The notes below the pieces were generated by a model. That model made no database searches. It was not told the origin of the DNA and worked only from the letters and a program-made list of their open reading frames with translations. Below are positions 47,966 to 59,163 of a stretch of DNA of 64,000 nucleotides, piece after piece (the first letter of the stretch is position 1; each line of letters opens with the position of its first letter). The position numbers and the translations under genes are program-made. Source of the stretch: Aphanomyces cochlioides (lineage: Eukaryota; Oomycota; Saprolegniomycetes; Saprolegniales; Verrucalvaceae); assembly GCA_019828595.1 (NCBI GenBank), contig JAHQRK010000007.1:496001-560000 (forward strand), in the 5' to 3' direction.

Positions 47966-48871
47966 CTACTTGGTCACAACGCAGAATAAGCGGTTGTACG
48001 GCGCAAGGACAACCCCGTCGTCTTGGGTTGGATAAGCTTGAGCGATCAATTCCGAGTATTTTTCCATGTACCGAGGACGATCGTCAGCCGACAAGGCATC
48101 CACGTACGGCGCAAGTCCCGTCGACGAGACAAAATCCACGACAGGATGGACGTTTGATTTTGTCGTCGGGAGAATATACGTGTAGTTGGTCGACCAAAGA
48201 TGAATGTCCGTCGCAAGTGGCGAGAGAAGTTTGTAGTACGCGTCCGAGTCGACTTCGTTCGTCACCCAGCGCACGCTTGAGACATCAAGACCAAGATCGA
48301 GAGCAGCTTTGCCCATTAGAACATGGCTAGGCTGCTTCCGCGTGTCGGGCGTTTGAAAGGCAAGCACGCCACCTGCACGACGTCAGTTTTCAAGATGAAA
48401 ACAGCAAGGCCGACCTGGTTTCAAGAACGAAATAAGTCGTGGAAGAAGCGTTCGATGCGCGTCAAATGAAACCCAATGCAAGGCTGCGTTCGAGTAAATG
48501 ACGTCGACAGGTTCTTTCGGCTCAAACGATTCAAAGTTCGCCAGCGTATACTCGATGCCTGGACAACCTTGATGGCTTTCTTTCGCTGCCGCCAGCATCG
48601 ACTCGGACGCATCCACGCATTGAATCACTGCGTCTGGGAAGCGTTTTCTATCAAACACAACGTCATGGGGAGCTTTGGATCAAGTCAAGTACCGGAGAAA
48701 CGGCGTGACGTTGCCAGTACCACAACCAAGATCGATCACGCGAGTCGCAGACGATGGCACTTGGACCATCTGAAGCAGATCCAGCGCCGGACGCAGACGC
48801 TGCGAGCCAAACTTGGTGTAATGCGTCGGAGTCCATTGACGCAGCGCTCTTTGGACAGTGTTGCCAGCCAT
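47966..48871 (-). CDS. Trans-aconitate 2-methyltransferase-like SAM methyltransferase; 3 exons
   Basis: Exons 48871-48693, 48647-48415 and 48372-47966 join in phase to 273 codons (272 residues) via GT..AG introns of 45 and 42 nt. Class I SAM fold: TRVIDLGCGTGNVTPFL (motif I), VIQCVDASESMLAAA (motif II, acidic end), VDVIYSNAALHWV (post-motif, the SNAALHW word typical of the Tam family) and LISFLKPGG. The C-terminal half (WSTNYTYIL, HPVVDFVSSTGLAPYVDAL, Tyr/Leu-rich) also fits Tam, which methylates the aconitase by-product trans-aconitate. E. coli Tam is 252 residues. A degenerate copy lies in the same relative place beside CFA synthase copy 1. Confidence 0.85.
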
Positions 48872-48896
48872 GATCCAACTTGAAAAGTGAAGTGCC

Positions 48897-49061
48897 ATGA
48901 CCGTCGACTTGGATATCAAGACAAACATTCACAAAGTTGACGATGTGGAGATTGTCGACTCGACGACTTCGAACGAACGCAAGAAGTTCTTGGCTGTTCT
49001 AGCTCGTTGCACGATTTTCTGGGACTCACAAGACGTGAATTCGAGCTTGATAGAGTCATGA
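48897..49061 (+). other. Small ORF divergent from the methyltransferase
   Basis: 54 codons from ATG 48897 (MTVDLDIKTNIHKVDDVEIV, then RKKFLAVLARCTIFWDSQ). It starts only 25 bp from the methyltransferase start codon on the other strand, so the two would share a promoter or overlap transcripts. Coding-like but short. It may be a first exon or the remnant of a divergent gene. No family recognised. Confidence 0.3.
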
Positions 49062-49512
49062 GCACCATGGCTGCTGCAATCTTCAGTCATGAGCTCAACG
49101 AACAACGAAAGACCAAGCAGTGGCGACCTCAAACTTGTCAAGCCCCCCTTGGTGACAAACTCTCGCCCACGTCATTGAGAGACACTTACCGTGATGTCAT
49201 GACTATCCCTTGAGGATCTTGATTGCTCCTTCATCTGTGCGACCAAGGAGGCGCCGTTTGACTGTACTGTGGATGGCTTGGCTTTCAACTTGTCATTTTG
49301 TGTCCGTGGTCAAAGTCTGGTGGACAAGCAAGTGCCATTCGCCATTCGGCTGGGGCCATGACTCAAGCAAGTCGAGCGCTCCATTGTGGACGAAATGCCG
49401 CCTTGAGAGGTTCAAGTGCCGCTTCCGTGCGATGGAAGTTGCGATTTACTAGTATCCATCAGAACGCAGTCCTCTGCTGTCGATCATTGGTTGAAAATTT
49501 TGGAGAGCTGGA
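49062..49512. other. No gene
   Basis: No supportable coding region. 5' flank of the kinase-like gene. Confidence 0.4.
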
Positions 49513-50469
49513 ATGGGTCGTGGCATGTTGACGACTCCGGCAACGGAAGCGGTCCTGGAAGCATTTCCAGGTGCGTCTGTTGTACGAACGAGCGAAGTTT
49601 GCTCTCTCTGGGCTGGCTATGGCAGTATTTACCGCGTGCAATTGAGCTCTGGAGAGTCTGTCGTCGTCAAGCACATCACACCGCCAGCCAACTCGGTCTC
49701 CATCTCCAACGTGCGCAAGGTCCGCTCGTACAAAGTCGAAGGCTATTTCTACTCGCATCTTGCTCCGGCGTCAGTGTCGGCTCGCCTCCCGCGAGTGTTC
49801 TCGATCGTGTCGCACCCCAACTCGTTCTGCTTTGTGCTCGAAGACCTTGCCACGGAATTCCCAAAGTCGTACCATTCGCTTAGCGGCACGATGCTCCAAA
49901 CTGCTCTTGCATGGCTGGCAAATTTTCACGCCACGTTCTGGAACTACGACCAAGGCGGTGTTGCTGAAACGGGGGGCTACTGGTACCTCGAGACGCGCCA
50001 GGAAGAGCTCGAGACCATGGGCAACGATCCGCTCTCCAAAAAGTTGAAAAAACATGCCGAGGCGATTGACAAACGCACGCGCGACGCTCGTTTTGAGACG
50101 CTCATGCACGGAGACGCCAAGTCTGCCAATATCCTCTGGGCGGATCCTTCTACTTGTGCATGGGTCGACTTCCAATACGTTGGTCATGGCCTTGGAGCTC
50201 GTGACGTAGCGTATCTGCTCTGCTCCAGCACCAGTCGCTCTGAAGTTGGCGCGACTGCTGATACGAACCTGCGCTATTACTTTGATGCGTTCCTGGCTGC
50301 CTTGGCCGACCAAGGAAAGAACAGTCATGGGTACACCTTCGAGCAATTCCAAGCCCATTTCGACTGGTGTTTGCTGGACTATGTCCGATTCATGGCTGGA
50401 TGGGGCTACTGGGGGAACTGCGACTGGGCGATCTCACGAACGGAGTCCCTTCTTGATACATTGTCATAA
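49513..50469 (+). CDS. CHK/EcKinase-like (aminoglycoside phosphotransferase fold) kinase
   Basis: 318 residues, intact, intronless. The small-molecule kinase fold is shown by an N-lobe with GSIYRVQLSSGESVVVKHI (Lys in VVVKHI), hinge FVLEDLAT, catalytic loop LMHGDAKSANILW (HGD....N) and metal site WVDFQYVGHGLGARDVAYLL (the DFQ...G..RD..YLL pattern of ecdysteroid- and choline-kinase-like proteins). The Asn and both Asp residues are present, so it should be active. The substrate cannot be told from sequence; relatives phosphorylate steroids, choline, antibiotics or sugars. A C-terminal Trp-rich helix (FMAGWGYWGNCDW) is typical. The start ATG (MGRGML) follows a stop-rich leader. Confidence 0.85.
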   Translation: MGRGMLTTPATEAVLEAFPGASVVRTSEVCSLWAGYGSIYRVQLSSGESVVVKHITPPANSVSISNVRKVRSYKVEGYFYSHLAPASVSARLPRVFSIVSHPNSFCFVLEDLATEFPKSYHSLSGTMLQTALAWLANFHATFWNYDQGGVAETGGYWYLETRQEELETMGNDPLSKKLKKHAEAIDKRTRDARFETLMHGDAKSANILWADPSTCAWVDFQYVGHGLGARDVAYLLCSSTSRSEVGATADTNLRYYFDAFLAALADQGKNSHGYTFEQFQAHFDWCLLDYVRFMAGWGYWGNCDWAISRTESLLDTLS

Positions 50470-52652
50470 AGCTGTCGGTAAAAAGATTTCAGTATTAAAA
50501 TCGACTCAATGTCGTCATGGAAATCCCGTGGACGAGGTCGATCGCAAGTCCCCATCGACTCAATAAAGCGAGTAATCTAGCGTGAAAGCCAAGTGTTTGG
50601 TGCTTGCACTGCATAGAATAGCATTGCCTGACCTGGCAATTGACGTTGAGTTTGCTTGTTCCACCATAAGGAATGCCGTTCCAGAATTCCAAGAATGCGA
50701 CTTCCACGAGGGCTCCCCACAGGATGAAATTTTCAGTACACAGCGACTAAAGTCCACAGAAAGGTCACATGTGAATCATAGTCAATAGGATTTGAGATCC
50801 CCCCCGCTTTCTGAAAGTACTTGTTGTGTGTCTTGACAGCTGCTCGCCACGATATTTGGTACGGTCACTAACTGCATAACTCTTTTTCGTCGTGGCAATA
50901 TGCAGGGTAATCTCTACCAGCATAGAACTTGCAGACCTTGTTGGTTGCCTTCGTCTACGATTGGCGTACTTACGCGTCACTGGGTTTCCCCCGGCTGGTT
51001 GCGACAGAGTAAATATAGCAGGATCTTCATCAGTCAACCATGTTTCATCTTGAATAGCCAGATCAACCTCCAGCTAGTCCTCGCCTCTGTCATGCATGAA
51101 CGGTTCCTTGATCATCTTGAGATTTCCGACCGTATTTGTAGCAGCGGTCCTCCATCGGCGAACAGAAGTGCTTGAATATTTTCAGAAATCGACTGACGAC
51201 ATTGTTGCTGTGGTGTTCCGTTGGGACGCTGCTTTTGTGTTGGCATTGTCGCTGCACTTCTCGACTCTGCAGGTTTAGAATGACAATGTTCGAGTCTCAA
51301 AATCGCACCAAATAACTGAATTTGAACATTTAGAAATCAATCCTACCTGTATAATAACTTTACTCGAATCCAAAAAATTTAAGCAGCAGACACCTACATC
51401 ATAATTACCTTGGAGTCCGACGAAAGTCCAATCATTTTGGTTCTTGTTCATTCTTCTGACTTTGACAAGCGTCGCTTACTGCCAACAAGTTCGTCGAATA
51501 CATATTCCTTCTTGTATAACATTGGCGACATGGGTGAGAATACGAGAAAGCCGTAGATGCTACAGAGGGAAATGTACTATTTAGAGGAATTTTTCGCTGT
51601 GGGACAGTCGACTGTCCTCGATACAACTTTCACATCAGGGCGACTTGTGCAACCTCAAAGCAAGCTCGGGACATCCTTGTGGGTGCTACTGATGCGCAAT
51701 GGTCTGTTCTTGAAGTCGGAGTAATGATAGGATCACGTTTTTCTTTAGATCCGTTGATTTGGCTCTTCCATTGTCAAACATATTGATTGTATCACCAAAC
51801 TCGATAAGTTTAACGTTCTATTGATTCTAACAGTATATTGTAAAACTTGATATCGGTTTGTTGATATTTTATGTTTCGATGCAGAATGCCTACAGAGATT
51901 GGAACTATCCGTAGTTGCTACTAAAGACATGATCAAATGGACAACGAGGCGAGCGAGTTGTTGCAAATGAATGTTGGCTTGCTTTAGCTTGAAACTCACG
52001 TTGAAAATATTCATTTTCGATACGTCTACAAGCCACTGACCCACACATGTCCAAGTTTAACGGAGGTACGACCTGATAAGGTGCTCACAAGAGAGCAAGT
52101 TGATGTTTTAACTTGAAGAATTAGCCCTGCTAGTAGTGCAGAAATAGTGTTCTCCCCCATCTATCTGAAGTTGCATTTTTTCCTCGGACACAAGTCAAGA
52201 ACAACAGTTGGGACTTCAGCATCAAATGCACGACTACTTCAAAACTTCTATCACCCTGTCAAAACTAAGCGCAAGACGACGCAAATGACAGCTATCTGGC
52301 AAAAAAGTGACTCGTTCCAGAGGATAAGTGTTGAAGCCTTCAAAATTTTATATTTTGTAAAATGCAAATCTAAGTTGCACTTTCTGTTGTAATTTCCCCT
52401 TTGTAGGTATATGCACGAATGGACCGTCTGGTCGGGAAGTCTGCACTTTTGATAAAGCAGACGGCTTTGCTTACATCAGACAGATTGATGTACCATTCCA
52501 GTTGATGCAGCGGAGCTCCAAAGGCCATGATGCGAAAAGATATTGAGTCATTCAAAACACTGGATTGACCGCTCTCGCCAGGTCCACGCAAAGTTGTCAC
52601 ATTGCGTCAGTCCCACGCCTGTGCACTACAACGTGTCGTCGGCCACTTGAAG
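50470..52652. other. 2.2 kb with no supportable gene
   Basis: A possible spliced minus-strand fragment at about 50768-51290 (PTQKQRPNGTPQQQCRQSIS, then LAIQDETWLTDEDPAIFTLS) has coding-like pieces and a GTAAGT donor, but I could not join it consistently. The remainder is AT-rich with no signature. Confidence 0.35.
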
Positions 52653-54987
52653 ATGGTCAATCCGTTGACTCGATGGCTCGAGGACTACGCGCTGCCTCCG
52701 TTTGCCGAGCTCCGTGTCTCGGACATGCGATCACCGAATATGCTCTCGATTTGAATGCGATCGAGGACGACTTGTCATTCTTTGAAGATGACCTCACGTG
52801 GGAATCCGTCATGGATCGTCTCGAAATTATCGACGACCCGCTCGACCGACTGTGGCGCATTGTCGACCATCTCCAAGACGTCGCAAATTCAGCAGAGTTG
52901 CGTGAAGCCAAAGCGAAAATCCAAGCTGAGGTGCTCGCGATTCAAAGCCGACGATTACAGAGCGTTGAGATATTCCAAGCCATGCAGGACCTCCGCGACG
53001 GATCAGAATGGGCATCGCTGACGTCCGAGCAACAGGTACCCCGTGGCAGTCAATGTGTTGTTACTAAAAATGAGGGGCAGCGAATTTTAGAGCGGTCGAT
53101 CCTCGAAATGAAGCTCAATGGTGTCGCTCTCACAGGCGGTGCGAAGGAACGCTTCAATGAAGTCAAAATCCGTCTGGAAGAACTTGTAGCTCCTCTCGTG
53201 AAATCCTCATTCATGGTCTAAATGTGTAGGCTGATATATTCTACAACAACGTCTTGGATGCCACCAAGTCGACACATCTTATCATTCACAAACGCGACGA
53301 CTTTGAGGGAATCCCCGACTCAAACCTTGCAGTCTTTGCACGGGTACGCACCTAAAATTATGACAACAAGACGTGAGAATGATTAGGATGCAGTGGCTGC
53401 TGGCTACGAAGGCGCTACTGCAGCCGACGGACCTTGGAAGCTCCCATTAGACCGACAAGGTAGTGGAACAGTTCTTAACAATTGCAAGAATGCCACGACA
53501 CGGGAAGCAGTCTACTGTCGAAACCGAACAATTGCAAGTAGTACACCGTACGACAACACCCCCGTGATTCTAGAGATGCTCCAACTTCGACAAGAGCGAG
53601 CCAATTTGCTTGGCTATTCCACCTTTGCTGAAATGAATCTCGCTGACAAGATGGCTCCAACCGTCGAGGTAGTCCAGGAAACACTTCGTGAATTGCGGGA
53701 CAAGTCCAGTTTCAGCAGTTGAAATACGAGAGGTTGAAGCCTTTGCGGCCTCCCATGGTCAAGCCTTACCACTTCAGCCTTGGGACTTCCCCTACTGGTA
53801 AAGCTCTTACTCTCTTCTCGTTGATAATTATCACCAGGGTGGAGCAATTGCGCAAGGAAAAATACGCATTGGATGAAGAGTTAATCCGCCCTTACTTGTT
53901 CAACCTACTTTGAGAATTCATGACACCAAACTTAGGTCCTCCCCAAGATGCTCGAGTTTGTCTCGAGGCTGTTTGGTATCCACATTGAGGTAATCCAAAG
54001 TGCTGTCAGACTGTGATCAATGAGCTGCCTAGCCCGCTGACGGACTTGAAACATGGCATTCTGACGTCCTGACGTTTCAAATTCGGGCGATCGAGCAGCC
54101 CGACGCGCCTGTGATCGCGCAATTTTATCTGGATTTATACTCGAGGCCTGGCGAAAAGCGAGCAAACGCATGGATCGAAGATATCGTTGGAAGAAGTCGA
54201 GTTCTCCGGACAGAGAAGGCTGCAGTCCGTCTTCCCGTCTTTGCTCTCGTGTTTAATATTCCGAAACCAGTCCGTTGCGCCAAAGATTTCACTTACTCAC
54301 TCGAATTAGGTGGACGACAAACCACACCTGATGACCATCACCGACGTCGACAACATGTTTGCCATGATGGGCTTTGGTCTTCGCTGTGGCTTGAATGGCG
54401 CTGAATACACTGCCGCCTCTCGCTATCAAGGCACGGAATGGGATGCCGTCGGATGCTCGTCTCAATTTCTATTGAATTTCCGCTACCACCGAGGTAACTT
54501 TCAAGAAATTGGTTCATTCCAGAGTTACGATATGGCCCTCAACCACGAATTCGATCCCTTCTCGACGTCCGAGTCCATCTTTGAAGTCTTTCGACGGCAC
54601 TCCAAAGAGTATTTTCTGACAGCGTTGTGAGTTTACCTGAAGTTTTGTAGATTTTCGTTACGCCCTACCCTTGCCGACGACAAGTTTATTTGCTCGCTGA
54701 GCCATATCTTTCCAGGCTCATATGCCGCTGGCTTTTATTGGTACTACATGCTTTTCATCGAGTCCTGACTATGCACTAGCTACGTCTGGTCGGAAATGCT
54801 CGCTGCGGATGCTTACGCTTGTTTCGCGGAGGCAAAATCGGAACAAGAATGGTTGGCCCTCGGACGAAAGTACCGAGACACAATGCTCGCGTTGATCGGA
54901 CCCGCACATCCCATGGAAGCGTTTGAGAAATTCCGTGGGCGCTTACCCTCCACGGAAGGATTGCTCAAGCAGTACGGGCTAGATTAA
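52653..54987 (+). pseudogene. M3 oligopeptidase homologue, disrupted copy
   Basis: Its exon-intron layout follows the intact copy at 55109-57646 (for example introns after SLTSEQQ and after RLEEL). Disruptions: a deletion and frameshift near 52725 (VSDM to ITEYALDL), another near 53705-53715 (RDKSS, resuming at VEIREVEAFAASHGQ), and loss of about 55 residues around 54500 (FRYHRG to SYDMALNHEFDPF). The zinc-site region reads VDNMFAMMGFGLRCGL where active M3 enzymes have the HEFGH motif, and TEWDAVGCSSQF where they have the third ligand Glu. It ends EGLLKQYGLD-stop. It faces the intact copy tail-to-tail across 121 bp. Confidence 0.88.
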
Positions 54988-55108
54988 ATAGCACGTGGCC
55001 TTGTTCCATGCCTCACGTTCGTCCTTGGGCACAAAAAGAATAATAACTCGTTAAAACCACGTTCAATGTCATTGTCCTCCACATGCCTACACTAGATTTT
55101 AACTACTT

Positions 55109-57646
55109 TCATTCAAGACCATATTGCTTCAGCAGTCCCTCTGTGGAAGGCAGTCGCCCTCGAAATTTCTCAAACGCGACCAATGGATGGGCCGGTCCAG
55201 TCAATGCTAGCATGGTGTCGCGGTACTTTCGTCCGAGCGCCATCCATTCCTCTTCAGATTTCATTTCTTCAAAACAAGCGTAGGTTTCTGCAGCAAGCAT
55301 TTCCGACCAAACGTAGCTAGAAAAACGTCAAGAAGAACTGGCAGATTGATCTGAGCTTGTACCTGTAATAACTCGCTGCATACAACCCTGGGAAAATATG
55401 ATCAAGGGAGCAAATGTATTTGTCGCCATCTAATGGAGGCTGAAGTGTAAATCTAGAACGCAAGATATTGTCATCACAGCGAGGAGAACTCATTGTACTC
55501 TTGATTTTTTCGACGAAAGACGTCAAAGATGGACTCGGCGTCAGAGTATGGGTCGCAGTCGTGGTGAAGCGCCATGTCGACCGCTGCATTTTGGAGAAAT
55601 TTAGCTGCAAAGTTGCAAACTCGCATAAACGAACGAGCTTCGAATACTTTGTCAAAAAGATCGCTTGGAAGCTGTTTTCCCGTCTCGACGTGACTTGAAA
55701 GCGACTCCAATGTCTCTAGAGACAGGATGCATCAGATTGGAGCTTTGACTGGAGAATGGCGCACCTCGGTGGTAGCAAAAGTTCTCCAAAAATTGCGAGG
55801 AGAAGCCGACGGCATCCCATTCAATTCCATGAGGCCGCGATGTTGCAGTATATTCACCAGCAGTCAAGGCAATGCGAAGACCAAATCCAAACACAGCAAA
55901 AAGTTTCTGCACGTCCCAAAGCGACAGTAAACAAGACTTTCCATCCACCTAATCCAGATTGAGCCAAGAACACCGCAGTCATGATACAGGCGGTGAGTAA
56001 TTAAACATGAGAGCAAAGACAGGAATGCGGACATTCGTTTTTTCAGATCGCAGGACGCGACTTCTCGCCGCGACAACTTCGATCCATCCGCCAGACATTT
56101 TTTCCCCAGGGCGTGAATACAAATCAAGGTAGAATTGAGCGACCACCGGCTCGCCTGGCTGATCCATCGCTCGGATTTGATAGTACTGGACGTCAGGATG
56201 CCACGTTTCTTCGCTTTCTTCAGCGGTCTAGGCATGATTCGAGTGGCGACAGGGGTATTTATATTACCTCAATGCAAATACCAAACAGCTTGGAGAGAAA
56301 GGCAAACATCCTGGGCAGGACCTATGTCACAATCATTGCAATCATAATGGCGATAAATGAACGCACGGAAGACAACGGAAAGTACGCCAGGATCTCATCG
56401 GGGTCAATCTTGTATCGCTCCTTGCGCATTTTGCCCATCCTGATACAATTGACTCATGACAGGTTTCACTGGCAGGACTGTACCAGTATTGAACATCCCA
56501 GGCTGCAAGTGGCGTAGTTTGGCCATGAGTTTTTGCAAACGTTTTCAATTCCTGCATCTCGACAACAGCGACGTCATAGCATTTGTCCCACAATTCGCAA
56601 AGCATTTCCTGCACGACGTCGACGGACGGTGCCATCTTGTCTGCAAGGTTCATCTCGGCAAACGTTGCGTAGCCCAAGAGGCGTGCCTTTTCTTGTCGTA
56701 GTTGGAGCATTTCTTGGATCACTGGTGTGTTGTCAAATGGTTCATTGCCCGCAAGCGATCGACGGGCTCGATATACAGCTTCACGCGTCGCTGTGTTTGA
56801 ACACGCTGAGAGAACTGTCGGATAGTTTGTGACGTTGACCACGAAGGGTCCATGAGCAGGGGTTGCTCCGTCGTGACCAGAGGCAACAGCATTCTATTGA
56901 CGATCAGAGAGCTCGAGGACGTCGGTACAAACCTGCGCAAAGACAGCCAGCATGGAGTCAGGAACGCCGTCGAGTTGACTGCGGTCGTGGAAGTGTAGCT
57001 TCGACGACTTGGTTGCATCCAGGACATTGTTGGTGAAAATATCGCTCTAGTCATACGACTTACGGTCAAGTGGGAAAACTCTGTTGAGGAGGTACGAGTT
57101 CTTTCAGTCGGAAGTCGATTTCGTTGAATCGTTCTTTTGCTGCGTCAGTGAGAGTTACGCCATTGAGCTGCATCTCGAGGATAGCACGCTCCAAAATGCG
57201 CTGGCCATCGTAAGAGTCAGAGCTTGTGAGCTCGCTGGGGATACCTGTTGTTCGGACGTGAGTTCGGACCACTGCGGTCCGTCGCGAAGTGTTTGCATGG
57301 CTTCAAAGATCTCGGTGCTCTGCAGTCGTCGGCTCTGAACCGCGAGGACTTCTGCCTGCACTTCAGCTTTGGCTTCACGTAGTTCGACTGAGTTGGAGAC
57401 TTCATCTAGATGAAGGACAATGCGCCAGAGGCGGTTGAGCGGGTCGTCAATGATTTCCAATCGATCCATGACGGACTCCCAAGTAATTTCGTCATCACAG
57501 AAGGATAAATCGTCCTCGAGCGCGTTCAAGTCGAGCGCGTATTCCTGGATAGCTGTGCGAATGGCCGGCACAATGTCCGAGACGCGGAGCTGGGCGAAGG
57601 GAGGCAGCGCATAGTCCTCCGCGCATCGCGTCAAGGGATTGATCAT
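55109..57646 (-). CDS. M3-family oligopeptidase-like protein lacking the zinc site; 11 exons
   Basis: Exons 57646-57245, 57200-57096, 57046-56933, 56893-56484, 56439-56367, 56321-56268, 56227-55988, 55948-55765, 55715-55490, 55452-55363 and 55316-55109 join in phase to 2106 nt (701 residues). All introns are GT..AG, 37-53 nt. Length and landmarks match thimet/oligopeptidase A (M3): NPLTRCAEDYALPPFAQLRV, DIFTNNVLDATK, LLGYATFAEMNLADKMA, PVVAQFYLDLYSRPGEK, EWDAVGFSSQFLENFCYHR, HIFPGLYAASYYSYVWSEML and GRLPSTEGLLKQYG. The catalytic HExxH reads A-V-F-G-F (residues 484-488, in KLFAVFGFGLR). The third zinc ligand Glu is Gly514. No peptidase activity is expected. The frame is otherwise clean, suggesting a maintained pseudo-enzyme, perhaps peptide-binding or regulatory. 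Confidence 0.88.
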
Positions 57647-58392
57647 TTTTTAAATTTGGTGTCTGGACATTGATACAATCGACAGTGGTCATAAGGTGAG
57701 CCGGAACTACACACAGCTGGTGGCAACTTTGTGCTTTGTGTCTACGTAGCGCATACCTCTGTTGCGACGTCTCATGTATTTGGCAAATGCTGTACTATAT
57801 TAGCTTGGACGGCAAATTGTATTCAGCAAAGACTTCGCATTGTTCGCTTTGATAACTCAAGGACGGCGTGGACTTAATGGCTTCTCATTAGGCGGTTAGA
57901 CTCTTGTCGACTTTGGGTGGCTACAAATTGACGGACCAACAAGAGCGACAACCAAACTGAAAAAAATTTAAAACAATCAAATTAATTGGATAAAATATTC
58001 TACCAATCATAACGAATATCGGATAAATATTCAGCCAATCATGATCAATCTGGAGCCTTATAGGGTCGCGACACGACCTTACGGCATACCTGCCATCTTT
58101 TCCGATGAGAATAAACAAAAAGAAATCCCTTTTTGGTGGCGCTCCCACCTTCGAGCCGTCCGCGTGGTATGAAGCTCAAACATTGTAATCGTGCAAGAGC
58201 TGAGCAAGTTCTGTTCGTGGAGCTCTGCTTTTACAGTTGTGCTTCAAAGTCAACTGACAGTATGATTGGTCGAATAATGCCAATTTGCTTAATAATTCGT
58301 CAACAATATTTTATCCAATTAAAATAATTATATAGGCCTAGGTTGTGTGTTGGGTCTGGCATCACGGGTGCGAGCACTGGTGGTGATTCCAG
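57647..58392. other. Intergenic, no gene
   Basis: 5' flank of the M3-like gene, then AT-rich DNA with repeated CCAATCAT-type words (58006, 58033). No coding signal. Confidence 0.4.
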
Positions 58393-58413
58393 TACCGTAG
58401 GGCACAAAATATC
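58393..58413 (+). repeat. 21-bp direct repeat, left copy
   Basis: TACCGTAGGGCACAAAATAT + C, identical to 63181-63201, same orientation. The pair brackets the nested-transposon block. Confidence 0.9.
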
Positions 58414-58478
58414 ACACCCTCAAATTTCTGTTCACATTAAACATATGCATTTTAACCAACTTCTGAACTAAAAATTAT

Positions 58479-58551
58479 GATTGCGAGAGGACTCGAACCA
58501 CGGGCCACAGCGACAGCAATGAAATGCTAGACGAGCTGAGCTAGTGCAACC
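58479..58551 (-). tRNA. tRNA-like sequence, probably a pseudo-tRNA or SINE head
   Basis: The minus strand reads GGTTGCACTAGCTCAGCTCG at the 5' end and GGTTCGAGTCCTCTCGCAAT near the 3' end. These are clear A-box- and B-box-like promoters (TAGCTCAGC and GGTTCGAGTCC), and the acceptor halves GGTTGC/GCAATC pair. The anticodon arm does not pair and the T stem has two mismatches, so a functional tRNA is unlikely. Confidence 0.4.
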
Positions 58552-59163
58552 TCAAACTAAAAGGCCCCACAAGTCATACAATTTCTCATCTTGATAATTG
58601 TGAAATGAAATAAAATACTCATAGACGACGCGATGTACACATTGTGTATTATCAATAAACTATTCTAACACTAGCTGTGATGAAGCGCTAAGCATGACTG
58701 AGTAGGCAGAGTTTAACTCCAGTGCAGCAAGGTGCTTTTCAAACACGGCAAAACTACGCATTGGGTGAATGCCACAGGTCTCAAAAGCACTTTCAATCCA
58801 ACGATTCTTGATGTTGCTGCGATTCATGCCTTGGTATGCACATTCAATGATATCCACCAACTCTGACCTGTCGACACGGTGAACTTCACCAGCACTCAAG
58901 CTCTTCTTTCGCTCCCATCTTCTGACATTGTACTCGTGTCTGATCTTTGCCTTCAGAGGGCGGTTGATCGCTGTATCACCAACTTGGTGTATTGCCGTCA
59001 TTCCCTCTGTGATATACTCGACCAAAATGTCTTGACCAGCATCGCTAGACAGCCATTCCTCAACAAGAGCACCATAGTGAGTTTTTGCACGATCGACGAC
59101 GACACCTGAGTTGGCGTTAGCAATGAATATGGCATATTCACAAAGTAATTTGGTACAGAGGTA

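Noticed and set aside
49771..50358. 195-codon minus-strand ORF over the kinase-like gene
   Set aside because: Shadow of the plus-strand kinase.
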